Shown here: piece by piece, positions 5,943 through 8,045 of the stretch | Layout of the letters: each line of letters starts with the position of its first letter | Position numbering within the stretch: position 1 is the stretch's first letter | Origin: Pseudomonadota bacterium | GTDB lineage: Bacteria > Pseudomonadota > Gammaproteobacteria > Burkholderiales > Burkholderiaceae | Direction: 5' to 3' | Assembly (NCBI GenBank): GCA_023441105.1 | Contig: JAEZQX010000055.1 | Location: 1-8,045 of the forward strand | DNA length: 8,045 bases | Position numbers and translations under genes: made by a program | Notes under the pieces: model-generated | What the model was told of the DNA's origin: nothing | Seen by the model: only the letters and a program-made list of their open reading frames with translations | Database searches by the model: none

Positions 5943-6995
5943 ATGTTCCTGAGAAACTGCTGGTACGTGGCCGCCTGGGACCACGAGCTGATCGACGGCC
6001 GCCTGCTGGCGCGCACGATCATGGAGGAGGGGATCGTCCTCTACAAGGGCGAGAGCGGCAAGGTGGTCGCCCTGCGGGACCGCTGCTGCCACCGCGGCGC
6101 GCTGCTCTCGATGGGTCGCCGCGAGGGCGACTGCCTGCGCTGCATGTACCACGGGCTGAAGTTCGACGCCACCGGCAAGTGCATCCAGATTCCCGGCCAG
6201 GAGGTGGTGCCGGCGAAGCTCGGGGTGCAGAGCTACCCGGTGGTGGAGCGCGACCATCTGGTGTGGATCTGGATGGGAGATCCGGCGCGCGCCGACCCGG
6301 CGGCCATCATCGACTTCCCCTATCTTCGCGATCCGCGCTGGAAGGGCATTCCCGACTACCTGCACTACGACGCCAACTACCTGCTGATCGTCGACAACCT
6401 GAGCGACTTCGCCCATCTCGCCTTCGTGCACACCCGCACGCTCGGCGGCTCCGAGGAGTACGCCTTCAAGACCAAGCCGGTGGCGATGGAGCGCCTCGAG
6501 CGCGGCTTCCGGGTCGAACGCTGGCACATGGCCAGCCCGCCGCCACCGTTCCATCGCAAGGTGATCCCCGACAAGACGGCACTGGTGGACCGCCGCAACA
6601 TCGGCCACATGCACATCCCGGGGACCTTCTTTCTCGAGTCGCTGTTCGCACCCGCCGGCAGTGGCGCCGAGCAGGGCAACCTCGAGGGCGCCAGGCAGTA
6701 TCGCAACTGCCAGTTCATGACGCCCGAGACCCGCCGCACCACCCACTTCTTCTGGAACTACCTGAACGACTTCGAGGGCAGCGACGGCAACGTCTCGCGC
6801 TCGCTGCATGCGAGCCTCATCGAAGGCTTCATGGAAGACAAGGCCATCATCGAGGCGCAGCAGCGGGTGATCGACGCCGATCCGGACTTCCACATGATGG
6901 CGGTGGCAGCGGACGGGCCGCTGATGCACTTCAGGCGGGTGCTGGACCGGCTGATCGCCGCCGAGCAGTCCGAGCTCGCTCAGACCCGCGCGTAG
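5943..6995 (+). CDS. VanA-type Rieske non-heme iron oxygenase, oxygenase subunit
   Basis: Oxygenase component related to vanillate O-demethylase (VanA) and other Rieske demethylases/hydroxylases, which use electrons from a separate reductase to oxygenate or demethylate a small, often aromatic, substrate. The 350-residue product has family length. The Rieske [2Fe-2S] ligands are Cys48-X-His50-X16-Cys67-X2-His70 (CCHRG and CMYHGLKF). The mononuclear iron site is Asp155-FA-His158-X4-His163 in NLSDFAHLAFVH, with Asp299 in FMEDKAIIEAQQ as third ligand. The Cys-Cys-His motif is unusual; Cys-Pro-His is common. The N-terminus MFLRNCWYVAAWD is typical, and GAGGAGGAG (5932-5940) ends 2 nt before the ATG at 5943. 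No reductase or ferredoxin gene is adjacent. The last 16 bp overlap the convergent SulP gene. The substrate cannot be inferred. Confidence 0.93.
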   Translation: MFLRNCWYVAAWDHELIDGRLLARTIMEEGIVLYKGESGKVVALRDRCCHRGALLSMGRREGDCLRCMYHGLKFDATGKCIQIPGQEVVPAKLGVQSYPVVERDHLVWIWMGDPARADPAAIIDFPYLRDPRWKGIPDYLHYDANYLLIVDNLSDFAHLAFVHTRTLGGSEEYAFKTKPVAMERLERGFRVERWHMASPPPPFHRKVIPDKTALVDRRNIGHMHIPGTFFLESLFAPAGSGAEQGNLEGARQYRNCQFMTPETRRTTHFFWNYLNDFEGSDGNVSRSLHASLIEGFMEDKAIIEAQQRVIDADPDFHMMAVAADGPLMHFRRVLDRLIAAEQSELAQTRA

Positions 6996-8045
6996 GCGTC
7001 CTCGAGGCTGGCGAAGACGTTGTCCTCGCCGAGGACCTCGAGATAGCCCGAGCGCTTCAGCAGCGACAAGGGCTGGCTGTTGAGTTCGGCCAGCATCAGC
7101 CGCCCGCCTCGCCGCTCGAGGTGCCGATGCAGGCCCTTGAGCGCGTCGAGCCCGGTCGTGTCCATGTTGATGACCTGGTGCATCTCCAGGATCATCACGT
7201 CGGGCAGCGGCTCGGCGGGATTCATCAGGGCCTCGAGCTTGCCCACCGAACCGAAGAACAACGAGCCGAAGATCCGCCAGGCGCCGACCTTCCGGCCGTC
7301 CGGCCGCGCCGCCAGGTCGGCAGGCAGGCGCAGCTTCTCGATGCGGGTCAGCGACGAGATGCGGATGATGAACATCAGGCTGGCGAGGAGCAGCCCGACC
7401 TGCACCGCCACCGTCAGGTCGAAGATGACCGTCAGCAGGAAGGTCACCACCAGCACCACCCGGTAGTTGTTCGAGAACACCCGCAGGCGCGCGAAGGCGT
7501 GCCATTCGCCCATGTTCCAGGCGACGAACAGCAGGATGGCGGCCAGGACCGACATCGGGATGTGCTGCGCCATCGGCGCAAGCACCAGCATGAAGATCAG
7601 CAGCGCCAGCGCATGGACCATGCCGGCGATCGGCGTGTGCGCGCCGCTGCGGATGTTGGTCACGGTGCGGGCGATCGTGCCGGTGACCGCGATGCCGCCG
7701 AACAGCGGGGAGACGAAATTGGCGATCCCCTGGCCGATCAGTTCCTGGTTCGGATCGTGGCGCTCGCCGATCATGCCGTCGGCCACGCGGGCGCAGAGCA
7801 ACGACTCGATCGCGCCGAGGAAGGCGATCGACAGCGTCGGCGCCACCAGGTTCTGCGCCGTCGGCCAGTCGAAGGCCGGCAGCTGCACGGCCGGCAACTG
7901 CTGCGGGATGCCCCCGAAGCGCGTGCCGATCGTCTCCACCGGCAGGCCCAGCAGCCAGACCGCGAGCGTGCCGAGGATCAGCACCACCAGCGGGCCGGGC
8001 ACCACCTGGAGCATGACGTGCAGCCGCGCGGGCCACGTCGGCACC
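6980..8045 (-). CDS. SulP-family inorganic anion transporter with STAS domain (5' end beyond window)
   Basis: C-terminal 354 residues of an inner-membrane transporter of the SulP (SLC26-like) family, which move sulfate, bicarbonate or related anions. The N-terminal part lies past base 8045, so no start is present; the codon at 8044 is an internal valine. Visible hydrophobic segments include residues 16-36, 70-90, 101-130 (SulP-type NQELIGQGIANF and FGGIAVTGTIARTVTNIRSG), 140-178 and 195-228. A cytoplasmic STAS domain follows from about 260 to the end, with the conserved INMDTTGLDAL loop at 292-302. The position matching the phosphorylated Ser of SpoIIAA-like proteins is Thr here. The TGA at 6980-6982 lies inside the 3' end of the oxygenase gene. 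The anion cannot be predicted; bicarbonate and sulfate are the usual candidates. Confidence 0.93.
   Translation of the reverse strand, partial: VPTWPARLHVMLQVVPGPLVVLILGTLAVWLLGLPVETIGTRFGGIPQQLPAVQLPAFDWPTAQNLVAPTLSIAFLGAIESLLCARVADGMIGERHDPNQELIGQGIANFVSPLFGGIAVTGTIARTVTNIRSGAHTPIAGMVHALALLIFMLVLAPMAQHIPMSVLAAILLFVAWNMGEWHAFARLRVFSNNYRVVLVVTFLLTVIFDLTVAVQVGLLLASLMFIIRISSLTRIEKLRLPADLAARPDGRKVGAWRIFGSLFFGSVGKLEALMNPAEPLPDVMILEMHQVINMDTTGLDALKGLHRHLERRGGRLMLAELNSQPLSLLKRSGYLEVLGEDNVFASLEDAYARV

Noticed and set aside
7022..7036. GTCCTCGCCGAGGAC inverted repeat just after the oxygenase stop, considered as a terminator
   Set aside because: It lies inside the SulP coding region (residues VLGEDN), has only a 6-bp stem and no T-tract follows.
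5925..8036. 703-codon minus-strand open frame
   Set aside because: It spans both the Rieske oxygenase (opposite strand) and SulP (another frame), whose motifs are clear. Its own translation is compositional noise.

Overview
This is a G+C-rich chromosomal window (about two thirds G+C by eye) that looks like core betaproteobacterial DNA. Three observations support this: an elongation factor P with arginine at position 32 beside its rhamnosyltransferase EarP; a DUF3460 small protein, a family I know mainly from Betaproteobacteria, directly upstream of scpA; and high-GC codon use in every gene. No insertion sequence, tRNA, rRNA, CRISPR array or phage gene was seen, and I found no convincing new system.

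Layout. Bases 1-135 may hold the 3' tail of a plus-strand gene that enters from outside (uncertain). Bases 211-5215 are one minus-strand cluster. In transcription order it reads DUF3460 small protein, scpA (chromosome condensation), murB (peptidoglycan precursor synthesis), a PIN-domain nuclease-like protein, a LEA14/WHy-domain lipoprotein, earP and efp. The genes are closely spaced: ATGA overlap between PIN and lipoprotein, 16 to about 80 nt elsewhere. A perfect TATAAT just before efp suggests that efp also has its own promoter. From 5216 to 5361 lies a divergent intergenic region. The plus strand then carries a two-repeat BamE/SmpA-like lipoprotein (5362-5883) and a VanA-type Rieske oxygenase (5943-6995). 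Last, on the minus strand, is a SulP-family anion transporter with a C-terminal STAS domain; it runs off the right edge, and its 3' end overlaps the oxygenase gene by 16 bp.

How the genes fit together. EarP and EF-P form a complete modification pair: EarP attaches rhamnose to EF-P Arg32 so that EF-P can rescue ribosomes stalled at polyproline. ScpA and MurB are housekeeping functions of chromosome segregation and cell-wall synthesis. The PIN protein, the LEA14-like lipoprotein and the DUF3460 protein are the under-described members. The oxygenase has no reductase or ferredoxin gene next to it here, so its electron donor must be encoded elsewhere.
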